Notes: generated from the letters alone by a model not told the origin. DNA of 64,000 nt from VBOC01 sp964512655 (GCA_964512655.1 CAZEJT010000002.1:62001-126000), one strand, 5' to 3'. Positions 25,641-35,640 are shown, numbered from the stretch's first letter. Program-made: numbers and translations.

Positions 25641-28600
25641 TTATCGGATTATAGACATTTTTTGGGTCTGAGTAAAGGCGATCCTGCCGCTCTGAAACAC
25701 CTCCATGGCGCAGAAGTAGATTCCGCTCGGCAGCGGCGCCTGTGAGGCGCCCGTTCCATCCCAGACAACCTCGTAGAAACCGGCCCCACGCTCTTCGTCG
25801 ATCAGGTGAGCCACCTCCCTGCCCATGATGTCGAACACTCTCAGTAACACTCTCCCCTCTTCCGGAATCTGAAACCGTATGACCGTCTGCGGATTGAACG
25901 GATTGGGAAAATTCTGTTCAAGCCGGTACGACAGAGGCACCGTTCCCCCGCCGGTCTCGTCGTAGACAAGAGCGAAGCTCCCCAATGCGTCGACTGACGC
26001 CGTAACAGTCGATGTACCCGCGTCTACCCAGCTCTTCAGGGGCGTGAATTTCATCTCCTCTACCCGCGCGATGCGCAGAAACCGCTCAGTGCCCCGCATG
26101 ATCGCGCTCCGTGGATACTGTAGCGTCAGTGTCATCGGAGAGGAGAATGCCCTGGCGGGGCCGAAGGTATAGACATTGCCGATGCGAGTTGCCTGCTGAT
26201 CAGTCCGCGCCTCTCGAGCGGCGGTAAAGTACGTATCTTCCGCCAGCGCGCCCTCCGGAACCTGAAGGATGGCGTTTCTCTCCGGTTCTGCGATCGAACC
26301 CGCGATGCCGCTCTTGAGCAGTTGAACGTTGAACGTTCTCGTGGCCACTGTGTCGAGCCCGCTGACACCTACCGCCGACACCCTGATCGTTGATGTACCG
26401 CTCAGGGAGAACTGGTACGCGCCTTTGTAAAGACCAGGTGATATTAGAGCGAGGCTCACGGTGTCGGGGCTTGCCGTGCCCGTGCGGACTGAGAGCGTGG
26501 GGGGATCGGCGAGCGGGAGGTCGCTCGATACATAGAGATCGGCGAACTTTGAAAGAACCGGATTCTGGTGAATGGCGACGGCTACCCTGGGCCTTGCGCC
26601 CTGGAGCGACTTGATGTAATTCCATTTTTCCAGAGCCGCGTCGGCATGCGCCTGGAGCCCGGGGAGGCCCACGCCTCCCAGGAGGGCAAATCCAACTGTC
26701 TGTACGCCTCCATCGCCAATTGTGTAAGGACCGGATGAAACCACGAAATGAATATCATCAACCCGTGATGTAAGATTCACGCCGCCGCTCATCCACGACC
26801 ATTTTTCAGCGCGCGACCCGGTGACCGAATCCCTCACCAGCCCCGCGTATCCTCCGGCCCCATCAAGCGTGCTCGCGCCGCAGTATACCGTGGGTGCAGT
26901 AGTGTCGTACCAGGAGTACCCGAGATTCCGCGACTGATCGAACGACGTCCGGTTATGGGCGTAGTACGAGCCGTCGACGTCGCCCGGGTCATGCACATCC
27001 CAGTCGAAGAAGAGACCGGCATAGAGATTCGAGAGCGTCGCGCCCGAAGTATTCCGGATGTCATACCTGACGATCACATAATCTCTGTCCGGATCGGTTC
27101 CGTACTGGTATGAGTACATGTTCACCCGCACGCCGAGCCGGTTCGACGCAGGTGCCGCAGAATCCGAAAACACGGTGCGCCCGTCCTGACCGGAAACAAG
27201 ACCCGGTATCCTGATCGAATAAACGCCGGTGGAAGAGAAGTCGCGATCCTCACCGAGGGCAGGATTCCTGACGACATCCACGACTTTGCTGGGGGAGGTG
27301 CCGATCATCAAACCTCCCTCGAAGAGCTGATTGTCGCCCCCGTAGATGAAACCCACGCCTTGCGAGTTCTGATCGAAGTCGTTGAAACCGATATTCCCCC
27401 TGTTCGATAGCGTCGTCAACACGTTGTTCCCGTCGTGCGTTGCATACGACGGATTGATCAACACCGTGAAAAACTGCACGTCATGGTAGCTCCCGTCCGA
27501 CATCGTGAGCATGAAATCGACCGGATAGGTCTGGGGAACGTTCGGCCCGACATGGAACACGAATGGGGCGTTTGCGTTCGAAACTGAATCGAGGGTTGCG
27601 ACGCTCCCGGCGTTAAACCCGGAGCTCAGAATCTGGATGATTGTGTCCGAGACGCTCAGTGTCACCGCGGCGCCGGCGCTCGTAGGCTGCAGATAGTTGG
27701 TAAACTCGGCGACGATTGATACGGTCTCGTTCGGCTCCGCGACGCCGTTGTTATTTCCTCCGGCCGAGTCGCGCAGCGTCATCGACGTCATCCGGAGCGA
27801 CGGCGATGAGCCCGTGAGCGCCCGGTATGCGTTGAGGCGGCCTCTCCCCAGCTTGTTGATGAACGATGGGTTCGCGCCGCTGATGTCGTCGCACGTCACC
27901 CTGACTTGCTCGCCGACCTGTATCGCATTGTACGACGGAAACCGGGCCTTCACCAGCGCGGCCACTCCGCTCACCTGAGGTGTTGCCTGCGACGTGCCTG
28001 CAAGGCCTGCATACGTCGATGGATAGTAGGTGCTCAGAATCGTGGAGTTTGCTCCGGAGAAGTCGCCGCCTGGCGCGCAGACATCGATCGTCGTACCGTA
28101 GTTCGAATACGTCTCCCTGATATCAGCCCCGTCAGTCGCGGCAACCGAAATGACATGATCATAGCCGGACGGGTAGCTCGGGTTCGATGATCCTCCGTTG
28201 CCGGCCGCGGCAACGATCAGGGCTCCCTGAGCCGTCGCGTAATTGACCACATCCTGCTCGAACTGAGACGCTCCCGGCCCTCCCCAGCTGCAGCTGATGA
28301 CCTTGGCCCCCATTTGGGCCGCGTACACAATCCCCTGGAATCCGGCAATAATGTAGGCGAAACCGCTCGCGCGGGTATCGTTATCCGCCGAAGTCTTCAC
28401 GCCGAGAAGCCTGCAATGGAAGCCGACGCCCGCGACGCCGGTATGGTTGTCGGTTACTCCCGAGGCGATGCCTGCGACGTGGGTGCCGTGTGCCGTGTTA
28501 TCTCCCGTGGGCCTCGTGTCGTTGTCCTCCACAACATTGTTGTAATCGGCCCCGCCGAAATCCCATCCATGCCAGTCGTCGATTTTCCCGTCGCCGTCGT

Positions 28601-29324
28601 CGTCGATGCCGTTCGTGCGCTTGTCCCGGCCCATTCCGTCAAGACCGATCTCACCCGGGTTGATCCAGACGTTTCCGGCGAGATCGGGATGATCCCACTG
28701 GAGTCCCGTATCCACGATGCCGATGACTACGGAGGTATCTCCCTGGCCGACGCTCCATGCGCTGTCTGCGCGTATAACCCTCAGTGCCCACTGAAGGTTA
28801 TAAAGCGAATCGTTCGGCGTGAATACCTGTGTGCCGGTCGTAGGATAGATGAACCACGGTTCCGCGTACTCCACTTCTCCGAGGGCGGACATCTCCTTCG
28901 CGAGATTGAACGCGTCGACAGGGGAGGAGTATTTCATCACGTAGAAGCGGGAAAGGTCCACGTCCCCTTCGTGTCGGGGGGCCGGCGCCTCCGGAAAAGC
29001 CCTGGTGATGCTCTGTGCTGAGTACCGCTGGGCCATCCTGTCTAGAGCACTTATCCCGAATGCCGCAACAGTTTTTGCGCCGCCGGCGGGGAGGGTCTCG
29101 CCCTGGGCAAGTTTCACGATGACGCGATCGTGAAAATAGCTGCTGGTCTCTGGATCTTTCATCTTCACGTACCCGAGGCGATCGAGCGGCAGGTGCTTCC
29201 GGCGGGGAGGGTGCGGCACGGCTCCTTCGGCCTGAGTCGCGGCACACAGAAAGCCAGCGGCGACGATCAGAGCGGCGGCGCCGAAAATCAGGCGGGATGC
29301 ATAGGCAGGGAGTCGGACTGGCAT
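25641..29324 (-). CDS. Subtilisin-like (S8) serine protease with T9SS sorting domain
   Basis: A 1227-residue secreted protease. The N-terminal signal segment ends about residue 33, and a fervidolysin-like propeptide runs to about 165. The catalytic triad is D205 (IVDTGLQWDHPDL), H279 (HGTHVAG) and S445 (GTSQATP). An Asp-rich insert near 239-250 (IDDDGDGKIDD) looks like a calcium site. The middle part has beta-sandwich domains. The last 85 residues form a type A T9SS C-terminal domain with NFPNPFNPQT, VFDIMGREV and a YEVVWDG strand. Expected fate: export across the outer membrane and cleavage or attachment at the surface. nadD ends 47 bases upstream. Confidence 0.93.
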   Translation of the reverse strand: MPVRLPAYASRLIFGAAALIVAAGFLCAATQAEGAVPHPPRRKHLPLDRLGYVKMKDPETSSYFHDRVIVKLAQGETLPAGGAKTVAAFGISALDRMAQRYSAQSITRAFPEAPAPRHEGDVDLSRFYVMKYSSPVDAFNLAKEMSALGEVEYAEPWFIYPTTGTQVFTPNDSLYNLQWALRVIRADSAWSVGQGDTSVVIGIVDTGLQWDHPDLAGNVWINPGEIGLDGMGRDKRTNGIDDDGDGKIDDWHGWDFGGADYNNVVEDNDTRPTGDNTAHGTHVAGIASGVTDNHTGVAGVGFHCRLLGVKTSADNDTRASGFAYIIAGFQGIVYAAQMGAKVISCSWGGPGASQFEQDVVNYATAQGALIVAAAGNGGSSNPSYPSGYDHVISVAATDGADIRETYSNYGTTIDVCAPGGDFSGANSTILSTYYPSTYAGLAGTSQATPQVSGVAALVKARFPSYNAIQVGEQVRVTCDDISGANPSFINKLGRGRLNAYRALTGSSPSLRMTSMTLRDSAGGNNNGVAEPNETVSIVAEFTNYLQPTSAGAAVTLSVSDTIIQILSSGFNAGSVATLDSVSNANAPFVFHVGPNVPQTYPVDFMLTMSDGSYHDVQFFTVLINPSYATHDGNNVLTTLSNRGNIGFNDFDQNSQGVGFIYGGDNQLFEGGLMIGTSPSKVVDVVRNPALGEDRDFSSTGVYSIRIPGLVSGQDGRTVFSDSAAPASNRLGVRVNMYSYQYGTDPDRDYVIVRYDIRNTSGATLSNLYAGLFFDWDVHDPGDVDGSYYAHNRTSFDQSRNLGYSWYDTTAPTVYCGASTLDGAGGYAGLVRDSVTGSRAEKWSWMSGGVNLTSRVDDIHFVVSSGPYTIGDGGVQTVGFALLGGVGLPGLQAHADAALEKWNYIKSLQGARPRVAVAIHQNPVLSKFADLYVSSDLPLADPPTLSVRTGTASPDTVSLALISPGLYKGAYQFSLSGTSTIRVSAVGVSGLDTVATRTFNVQLLKSGIAGSIAEPERNAILQVPEGALAEDTYFTAAREARTDQQATRIGNVYTFGPARAFSSPMTLTLQYPRSAIMRGTERFLRIARVEEMKFTPLKSWVDAGTSTVTASVDALGSFALVYDETGGGTVPLSYRLEQNFPNPFNPQTVIRFQIPEEGRVLLRVFDIMGREVAHLIDEERGAGFYEVVWDGTGASQAPLPSGIYFCAMEVFQSGRIAFTQTQKMSIIR

Positions 29325-29371
29325 GGTCTCTGAAGAAAGATAAGAATAATTACTGTGGGAGCAAACCGCTT

Positions 29372-29950
29372 TCAGCGGTAGAGGTTCGTGTAGCGGAGGT
29401 ACTCTTCCACGTTTTTTGGAACCAGGTATCTGATAGAGCGGCCGAGCTTGATCCGGCGGCGGATATCGGTTCCCGAAACGCCCACCTGCGGGACGTTCAC
29501 CACCTTTGCAAGCCTGGCGTACTCAGGATGCGCCTGCCGCAGATCAAAACCGGGGCGGTTCATGACAACGAGACGGGCTTTGGCGAGAATTTCCTTCGGA
29601 GATTTCCAGGTGTGAAAATCGAGAAGATTGTCCGAGCCAATAATGAGCGAAAGCGAATCGCCGGAACGGAGGGCCGAGAGCGCGTCGATGGTGTCGACCG
29701 TGAAGGAAAGCCCCGGGCGGCGGATTTCGATGTCGGTCACATCGAAGGCGGGATTTCCCTCGACCGCGAGCTGCGTCATCTTCAGCCTGTCGGCCGCCGG
29801 AGCGAGCGCGACATCATGTTTGTTCGGCGGGCTTGCGGACGGGACGAACACGACAGAATCGAACCGTTCCTGGTCGCGCACGCTCTCGATGACGATCAGA
29901 TGGCCCGCGTGCGGAGGGTTAAATGATCCACCGAAGATGCCGATGTTCAT
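29372..29950 (-). CDS. nadD: Nicotinate-nucleotide adenylyltransferase
   Basis: A 192-residue nucleotidyltransferase that adenylylates NaMN in NAD synthesis. GGSFNPPHAGHL (7-18) holds the HxGH-type motif, and ISGTDIRRR-like SGTDIRRRI near the C-terminus is the second signature. It overlaps the DUF2064 gene by 4 bases. The stop codon lies in a small hairpin (ACCGCT / AGCGGT, near 29364-29378), which may slow or end transcription before the protease gene. Confidence 0.95.
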   Translation of the reverse strand: MNIGIFGGSFNPPHAGHLIVIESVRDQERFDSVVFVPSASPPNKHDVALAPAADRLKMTQLAVEGNPAFDVTDIEIRRPGLSFTVDTIDALSALRSGDSLSLIIGSDNLLDFHTWKSPKEILAKARLVVMNRPGFDLRQAHPEYARLAKVVNVPQVGVSGTDIRRRIKLGRSIRYLVPKNVEEYLRYTNLYR

Positions 29951-30708
29951 CGGGTGATCTTCTTGGGCCGGTACTTCCTGTCGAACGCCCTGAACATTTC
30001 GTATGTCCGCCTCGGAAACTCCGGCGACGATCCGTCTGCCGCGTCGAGCTCGCTCTTGAGGCGCGCCAGACTGAATCCCGAGTTCAGCGGGTAGACAGGC
30101 TCGGTGGGAAAAAGCATCGAATCGAGCCGGCAGAGGCGCTTCATGAGAAGATCTGGCTTCACGAAAGTGTCCTGATCCGCTTTCTCAAAGATCGGGGCGT
30201 GGTTCGCCTTCAGGCCGAGGAGAAAGCATGTGCCCTCGAGCGACGGAGAGACAACGACGCAGTCGTCTTCGTAGGCCAGTTGCTGGACAACCCGTGCGAG
30301 GAACGGCGCGTCCATCATGGGGTGGTTGTCGAGAAGCACCACGACGCGGCTGTACCGGCCTCCGAACGCATGGTCGACTGCATGATGGACAGTGTCGGTG
30401 AACGATCCTCCGCTCTCGTCTACACACCTGACCCGGTCCCGGAAGGGAAGCAGGAAGTCGTCTGATAGGTCCGTCCGCTTCCGGTGCAGGAAGACGTCGA
30501 CATCCTTGAGGCGGCAGGCCTGCTCCAGAATGTCGCCGAGAAGGGCGGTGAAGAGCGCATCCACATCCTCCCAGGGGAGGGTCGCATAGGGCTCATCCTG
30601 GTTGGTCCGTTCTATCGTCGGGGCTTTTGAAAAGAGCACGAGGGCATTCTGCCTTCGGGCCGCGCCTCCGCCTAAAGCAGCGCGCGCCAGCTTTTGAATC
30701 TCAGGCAT
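29947..30708 (-). CDS. DUF2064 / GT-A-like nucleotidyltransferase-fold protein
   Basis: From the ATG at 30708 (AAGGGG just before it) the product is 253 residues; an ATG 15 bases upstream is also possible. LVLFSKAP at the N-terminus and VVVLLDNHPMMDAPFLARVV fit the DUF2064 family (CofC/GT-A fold). The canonical DxD-type site is altered to LLDNHP. It overlaps the upstream glycosyltransferase by 37 bases and nadD by 4, so expression is coupled. Members often sit beside glycosyltransferases; the substrate is unknown. Confidence 0.7.
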   Translation of the reverse strand: MPEIQKLARAALGGGAARRQNALVLFSKAPTIERTNQDEPYATLPWEDVDALFTALLGDILEQACRLKDVDVFLHRKRTDLSDDFLLPFRDRVRCVDESGGSFTDTVHHAVDHAFGGRYSRVVVLLDNHPMMDAPFLARVVQQLAYEDDCVVVSPSLEGTCFLLGLKANHAPIFEKADQDTFVKPDLLMKRLCRLDSMLFPTEPVYPLNSGFSLARLKSELDAADGSSPEFPRRTYEMFRAFDRKYRPKKITR

Positions 30709-31682
30709 CCCCTTAGAAACCATGCGAGGTAGTAGAATGGAAGGAAGAGATAAACAAGAGTCGCGGGAACATTCCAGAAGGCCGGAAGGATTCTGCGTTC
30801 ATACCGGTACCTGATACCGGTATGGAGAAGCAGCACGATGACGACGAGAGCCGGAACATACTCCAGATGATGCAAAAAAATCCCGGACAATATAAGTATA
30901 AAACCGGCAAGATAAAACCAGGCGAGGTAATGGAATGGCCTGTGAACCGTCAGTGGGCCGAGCCGTTTCACCTCGATGAATTCCCTGTAGCGAGCCGGGT
31001 GATTTCTGTACAGAAGGGGGTCGAAGAGGTAACGGCGGACGTGCCTGAGCACGTCGGCGGGCGTGAGAAACTGCGGGGGATGCGTCACGACGACATCCGG
31101 AGCGTGGACCGGTTTATACCCCCTGTCGAGGAGCCGAAAGCCGAAATCGGCATCATCCCTGAAATAGAGGTTGCGCGAAACATCGGCATACGCCGGATCG
31201 AATCCGCCCGCCGCCGTGAAGGCGGTGCGGCGCACAAAGAGGTTACACGGAAGAAATCCCGGATGTCCGCCGGCTTCGAAGGATCGCAGGGTCTCCTCTG
31301 TGTCAGTCCTCGTTCTCCCCTCCACCACGGCGGTCCCGGCATCGAGGAAGTAACGGGACGCGTTTGCGAGCCAGCCTGGATCAGCCACAATATCGTCCTC
31401 CGTGAACGCGATGATCGCCCCGTCCGTTGATGCAACGCCCGCGTTGCGCGCGCCCGACGGGCCTCCGTGGCTTCGGCTCGCATAGCGGAGCCTCATCCGC
31501 GTCCGGGAAGCAAAGAGCTCCACCGCCTCCCTCGTCCCGTCCCCCGAGCCGTCGTCAACAACCAGCACATCATAATCTGCATGAGGGTAGGTCTGCGCCT
31601 CAAGCGAGCGGAGACAGGAGAGGAGCTTCTCCCTGCGGTTGAATGTCGGGATCACGACCGAGATCGGCACGAGATCCCTCAC
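30672..31682 (-). CDS. Family 2 glycosyltransferase with C-terminal membrane segments
   Basis: I place the start at GTG 31682: it makes a GTGA overlap with the upstream glycosyltransferase, and the domain begins immediately after it (VRDLVPISVVIPTFN). That gives 336 residues; the ATG-started frame would run 37 codons into the neighbour. The GT-A core shows DDGSGDGT, the metal-binding EDDIV (DxD-equivalent) and RDDADFGFRL. At least two hydrophobic helices follow about residue 240. It probably transfers a sugar at the inner face of the cytoplasmic membrane; donor and acceptor are not predictable. Confidence 0.85.
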   Translation of the reverse strand: MRDLVPISVVIPTFNRREKLLSCLRSLEAQTYPHADYDVLVVDDGSGDGTREAVELFASRTRMRLRYASRSHGGPSGARNAGVASTDGAIIAFTEDDIVADPGWLANASRYFLDAGTAVVEGRTRTDTEETLRSFEAGGHPGFLPCNLFVRRTAFTAAGGFDPAYADVSRNLYFRDDADFGFRLLDRGYKPVHAPDVVVTHPPQFLTPADVLRHVRRYLFDPLLYRNHPARYREFIEVKRLGPLTVHRPFHYLAWFYLAGFILILSGIFLHHLEYVPALVVIVLLLHTGIRYRYERRILPAFWNVPATLVYLFLPFYYLAWFLRGCLRFKSWRALL

Positions 31683-32620
31683 GGCCGGAGGCCCGTGAGA
31701 CGTGAGGCGGCGCTCAAGTATCCTCTTGCGCGATCGAGCGATTCGCTCCTCTTCCCCCTGTTGAGGACCGTCCCGAGGGTGAGAATGATCCATCGGCTCA
31801 ACGCCCTGACAATCAGTACGGAGCGGAAGAGAAGGCGCCTGATCCCCCCCTCATGCTTTGCGAGGTAGAGTGCGAAGCTGTCGTGATAATGCACGATCCG
31901 TTCGCTGTTGTAATGGCGCGCCCCGCTTCCGCCTGCGTGAACGATTGACGCATCCGGGAAATAGCAGATCTTCCAACCCCCTTCCCGGAGCCGGACGCAG
32001 AGGTCGGTTTCTTCAAAGTAGAGGAAATACGATTCGTCGAATACCCTCGCGCCGAGTGCCGATCGCCGGAGGAGAAGACAGGAACCCTGCAGGCACTCGA
32101 CGTCCGCGCTTCGATCCGGATCGTCAAACAGCCGTCTGTGGCGCCCGAAGATCCTCGATCGGGGGAAGGCACGATCAAGGAAGAGTGTGTCCACAATGAG
32201 GTTCCAGAGCGACGGCGCGGAGACGCCGGTGCGCTGGAGTGTGCCGTCCTGGTTCAGGATCCTCGGCCCCACCGCGCCCGCGGAGGGGCTCCGGCGGAGA
32301 AAACCGACCATGCGCTCGAGCGCCCCGTCGAGAAGCCGGGTGTCGGGATTAAGGAGGAGGGCAAATTCGCCGGATGAGGCCGCATACCCGGCGTTTACGG
32401 CCGCGGCGAAGCCTGTGTTGCGCGGGTTCGCAATCACCGTCGCGCCGGGATAGCCTGCGCGGATCGCAGCAAGCGAGCCGTCGGCCGAGGCGTTATCGAC
32501 CGTAATGAGTTCGAAGCCGAAGGAGGGCGGGTATTCCAGGATAGATGCGAGGCAGCCGCGGATGAATGCCTCGGCATTGTACGTGACAATGATAATCGAC
32601 AAAGTCGGTGGAGCAGGCAT
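31679..32620 (-). CDS. Family 2 glycosyltransferase (rhamnosyltransferase-like)
   Basis: A 313-residue GT2 enzyme starting LSIIIVTYNAEAFI. It shows DNASADGS, NTGFAAAVNAG, LLLNPDTRLL (DxD-type site) and YFLYFEETDLCVR, all typical of the dTDP-rhamnosyltransferase branch. The 3' end overlaps the next glycosyltransferase by GTGA. The rfbA-like gene at 51938 could supply a dTDP-sugar, but it is 19 kb away, so the link is inference. Confidence 0.88.
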   Translation of the reverse strand: MPAPPTLSIIIVTYNAEAFIRGCLASILEYPPSFGFELITVDNASADGSLAAIRAGYPGATVIANPRNTGFAAAVNAGYAASSGEFALLLNPDTRLLDGALERMVGFLRRSPSAGAVGPRILNQDGTLQRTGVSAPSLWNLIVDTLFLDRAFPRSRIFGRHRRLFDDPDRSADVECLQGSCLLLRRSALGARVFDESYFLYFEETDLCVRLREGGWKICYFPDASIVHAGGSGARHYNSERIVHYHDSFALYLAKHEGGIRRLLFRSVLIVRALSRWIILTLGTVLNRGKRSESLDRARGYLSAASRLTGLRP

Positions 32621-32623
32621 ACG

Positions 32624-33946
32624 TCACGGCGTCCCCGGAACTGCCTCGGAGGTTTTCTTCACCTGAACCTGCCGGATGCGCCGCTGTCCGCGCTTCGCCA
32701 CGGTGAACAGAAGATTGCCGTAACGAATCTCCTCCTGCGGCTCGGGAAGCCGCCCGGTCAGCTTCAGCAAAAAGCCGTTGAGAGTCTCGTACTGAGAATC
32801 TTCCGGGATCTCGACTCCGAACTTCTTGTTGAACCGCTCGATCGTCATCCGGGTGTTCACAAGCGCGGAACCGTCGGCCGACGCTTCAACGTCCTTGAGC
32901 ACTTCGTCGTACTCGTCGTGAATCTCTCCGACGATTTCCTCAAGAATGTCCTCCATAGTGATGATTCCCTGCGTTCCCCCGAACTCGTCGACGACGATCG
33001 CGATGTGGACCTTCTTCTCCTGCATGTCGCGCATCAGCTGGCTGATTTTGATCGCGTCGGGGACGAAATACGGGGGGCGAATGATATCCTGCAGAACGAT
33101 CAGGTCTCTGTGCTCCAGCAGGCTGATGAGATCCTTCGTATAGATGACTCCCACGATGTTGTCGATGGAGTCTTTGTACACCGGCATCCGGGAGTACCCC
33201 TCCTCGGTGACGATGCGGATGAGAGTTTCCCTTGTCGTGTCGTATTTCAAGGCCGCCACCTCCATGCGCGGAACCATGATTTCCCTCGCGGTGGTAGTCG
33301 AGAACTCGAAGATGCTTGAGATGAGTTCCTGCTCGGTCTTGTTGAACAGGCCGCTCTTCGCGCCCTCGGAAAAGATGATTTCGATCTCTTCGGGCGAGTG
33401 GACCATTCTGTTGATCAGCGACGGAGTGACCCCAATGTAGCCCAGGAGAAACAACGATGTTTTGTTGAGGACCCAGATGAAGGGCTCGAAGACCCTGTAA
33501 AAAAGCTGGAGGGGGATCGAGACGACGAGCGCGGTAGCCTCGGAGTGCTGAATCGCGAGGTACTTCGGCCCCAGCTCTCCAAGAACGATGGTTGTAAAGG
33601 TAAGAATCGCGAAGCTCACGATAAATGAGACCACGTGAACCGTTTGCTCGCTCATGAATCCGGCGGTTTCGAGGGGTCCTCTGAGGAGATCCGCCATGAG
33701 GGGTTCTCCGAGCCAGCCGAGGCCGAGGCTCGTAAGCGTAATTCCAAGCTGCGTCGCAGAGAGGTATGCGTCGAGGTGTTCGACGATATGTTTCGCGAGG
33801 ATCGCCCGCTGGTGCCCCTTCTTCACCTTGTAGTCGATCTGCGAAGAGCGCAGCTTGACGATCGAGAACTCCGCGGCAACGAAGAAGCCGTTCGCGGCGA
33901 TCAGAATCAGGACGAAGATGATGTCCCCTATGATCTGGGAGAGCAT
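32624..33946 (-). CDS. CNNM/CorC-HlyC family membrane protein
   Basis: From the ATG at 33946 it is 440 residues, a normal length; a TTG at 34000 would add an untypical 18 residues. The N-terminal CNNM domain has about four hydrophobic segments with AANGFFVAAEFSIVKLRSSQI. It is followed by a CBS pair (about 200-320; VGVIYTKDL, VVDEFGGTQGIITMEDILEEIVGEI) and a CorC_HlyC domain. The family is linked to magnesium or cobalt efflux and is often annotated 'hemolysin'. It sits 3 bases before the glycosyltransferase start. Confidence 0.93.
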   Translation of the reverse strand: MLSQIIGDIIFVLILIAANGFFVAAEFSIVKLRSSQIDYKVKKGHQRAILAKHIVEHLDAYLSATQLGITLTSLGLGWLGEPLMADLLRGPLETAGFMSEQTVHVVSFIVSFAILTFTTIVLGELGPKYLAIQHSEATALVVSIPLQLFYRVFEPFIWVLNKTSLFLLGYIGVTPSLINRMVHSPEEIEIIFSEGAKSGLFNKTEQELISSIFEFSTTTAREIMVPRMEVAALKYDTTRETLIRIVTEEGYSRMPVYKDSIDNIVGVIYTKDLISLLEHRDLIVLQDIIRPPYFVPDAIKISQLMRDMQEKKVHIAIVVDEFGGTQGIITMEDILEEIVGEIHDEYDEVLKDVEASADGSALVNTRMTIERFNKKFGVEIPEDSQYETLNGFLLKLTGRLPEPQEEIRYGNLLFTVAKRGQRRIRQVQVKKTSEAVPGTP

Positions 33947-34066
33947 GAGCGGCGGCTTATCTCGTTGAAATTGAATGATTTTTGGCGCACATAGGCGCAA
34001 TGTACGAGAAATGGGAACTACAACAAAAATGGCATGCGTGGAGGCGCCTCATGCGCCCCCGCGCCA

Positions 34067-34885
34067 TCAGGGGAGCTTCTTCTTGAACGCCTGAAATCGC
34101 GCCGAGAAGGTGTTGGCCTCCGACGCCTTGGGATTCCCCATGGTGCCGAGGAGCTGGTGGACGTGATCGATCCGGTCCTGGTCGAGCGGATGGGTCGAGA
34201 GGAGCCGCTGGAATTCCCCTCCGCTCTGGCCTCCCTTCTTCGCGGTCATCTTCTCGAAGAAATTGCTGATCGCACCAGGATAATAGATTGAGGATGAAAG
34301 GTATCGGAGAGAGTATTCGTCGGCTTCGGCTTCGTCGGCCCTGCTGTTCGCCAGGAGCCCGAGTCCGGTGAAGAGGTTTGCGGTGATATCGGCGATCTGT
34401 GAAGGGTTATCCCCGAGCACGAGGCTCGTCAGGATCTGCACTCCGTATTGGCTCGTCATTCTCTTCGTGGCGTGGCGGCGCTCGGCGTGGGCGATCTCGT
34501 GGCCGAGGATGCCGGCCAGCGTGGCCTCGTTATCGACGAACTTCAACAGGCCGGTGTAGACATAGATGTAGCCGCCGGGAGTACAGAAGGCATTTACAGT
34601 GCTGTCGTCGTGTATCACCTCGTAGGTGTAGGCATAGAGACCCCGCTTGGTTATCTGGGGAGAGGAGAGCACCCTGTTGCCCACCTCCATCACGTACTGC
34701 TTGACTTCCGGATGGCCGGCGAGTATGGGGTATTGCTTCGGATTCTTGTGGATCTCATCGTCGATTTGTTTCCCGAGCTTGATGTCCTGATCGTCGGGGA
34801 AGATATTGACGCCGCATTGAATCCCGGCAAGCGCAAAAATGATCAGCGCAACGATGAGCGGGAATATTTCGCGTTTGATGTTCAT
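34067..34885 (-). CDS. M48 family metalloprotease, putative lipoprotein
   Basis: A 272-residue zinc protease with HEIAH at 129-133 and the downstream third ligand in RADEAEADEYSLRYL. The N-terminal segment ends AGIQC, so Cys24 may be lipidated. The overall layout is that of the Oma1/YcaL/LoiP periplasmic proteases used in envelope quality control. It lies 14 bases after the truA stop, consistent with cotranscription. Confidence 0.93.
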   Translation of the reverse strand: MNIKREIFPLIVALIIFALAGIQCGVNIFPDDQDIKLGKQIDDEIHKNPKQYPILAGHPEVKQYVMEVGNRVLSSPQITKRGLYAYTYEVIHDDSTVNAFCTPGGYIYVYTGLLKFVDNEATLAGILGHEIAHAERRHATKRMTSQYGVQILTSLVLGDNPSQIADITANLFTGLGLLANSRADEAEADEYSLRYLSSSIYYPGAISNFFEKMTAKKGGQSGGEFQRLLSTHPLDQDRIDHVHQLLGTMGNPKASEANTFSARFQAFKKKLP

Positions 34886-34899
34886 AGTCGTTTGGCCCT

Positions 34900-35628
34900 T
34901 CAGTACGTCACCGATTCAAGCGTGAGGCCGCGTGCCGGCGCGTTCGCCCCTCCTTCACGCCGGTCGCTCCGATCCAGAATCTCCGAAAACTCCTCCAGGG
35001 TCGTATATCCCCGGCCCACGTCGACCATCGTCCCGACAAGGGCCCGCACCATTCCGTGAACAAATCTGTCGGCGCGAATGGTAAAGACGACCCGCGACGC
35101 ATCCTCACACCACTCTGCTCCGCTTACGGCGCAGACGGAGTCGTCAACCTCCGATTGCCCCTTGCAGAAAGAGCCGAAATCCCTCGATCCGGTGATCCGG
35201 GAGGCGGCCTGATTCATCAACGCGAGGTCGATGGGGTATCCGACATGCCATGAAAAATTCCTCATGAGGGCCGAAGGTTCCCTGATGATCGTGTAGGTGT
35301 AGCACCGCTCCCGCGCGCTGTAGCGTGCGTGAAAATCCTCAGGGGCGTCCTCGGCGCTCCGGATGGCGATGTCGCCCGGGAGGAGCGAGTTCAGCCCCCG
35401 GCCGATCTCCGGGCATCGCATCCCTGACGCCGGCCTGAAGTTCGCCACCTGGCCGCGGGCGTGGACTCCGGCGTCGGTCCTTCCGGCCCCGCTCACCGTG
35501 ACGCTCTCCTGAAGGATTCGTGAGAGCGCCCCCTCGATCTCGCCCTGGACGGAGCGGGCATTCTGCTGGCGCTGCCATCCGGCGTAATTCGTCCCCTCAT
35601 ATTCGATGAGCAGCTTGATATTTCGCAC
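34900..35628 (-). CDS. truA: tRNA pseudouridine(38-40) synthase
   Basis: A 242-residue TruA. The catalytic Asp is D52 in GRTDAGVHA, and the N-terminus IKLLIEYEGTNYAGWQRQ is diagnostic. It isomerises U38-U40 in tRNA anticodon stems. It lies 12 bases after the envelope-protein gene within the long minus-strand run. Confidence 0.96.
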   Translation of the reverse strand: MRNIKLLIEYEGTNYAGWQRQQNARSVQGEIEGALSRILQESVTVSGAGRTDAGVHARGQVANFRPASGMRCPEIGRGLNSLLPGDIAIRSAEDAPEDFHARYSARERCYTYTIIREPSALMRNFSWHVGYPIDLALMNQAASRITGSRDFGSFCKGQSEVDDSVCAVSGAEWCEDASRVVFTIRADRFVHGMVRALVGTMVDVGRGYTTLEEFSEILDRSDRREGGANAPARGLTLESVTY

Positions 35629-35640
35629 GCAGGCCGCTCT

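Noticed and set aside
29360..29378. Hairpin at the nadD stop as a REP copy
   Set aside because: Arms ACCGCT/AGCGGT and context lack the GTAG foot and the CTTNAG loop; at most a weak attenuator.
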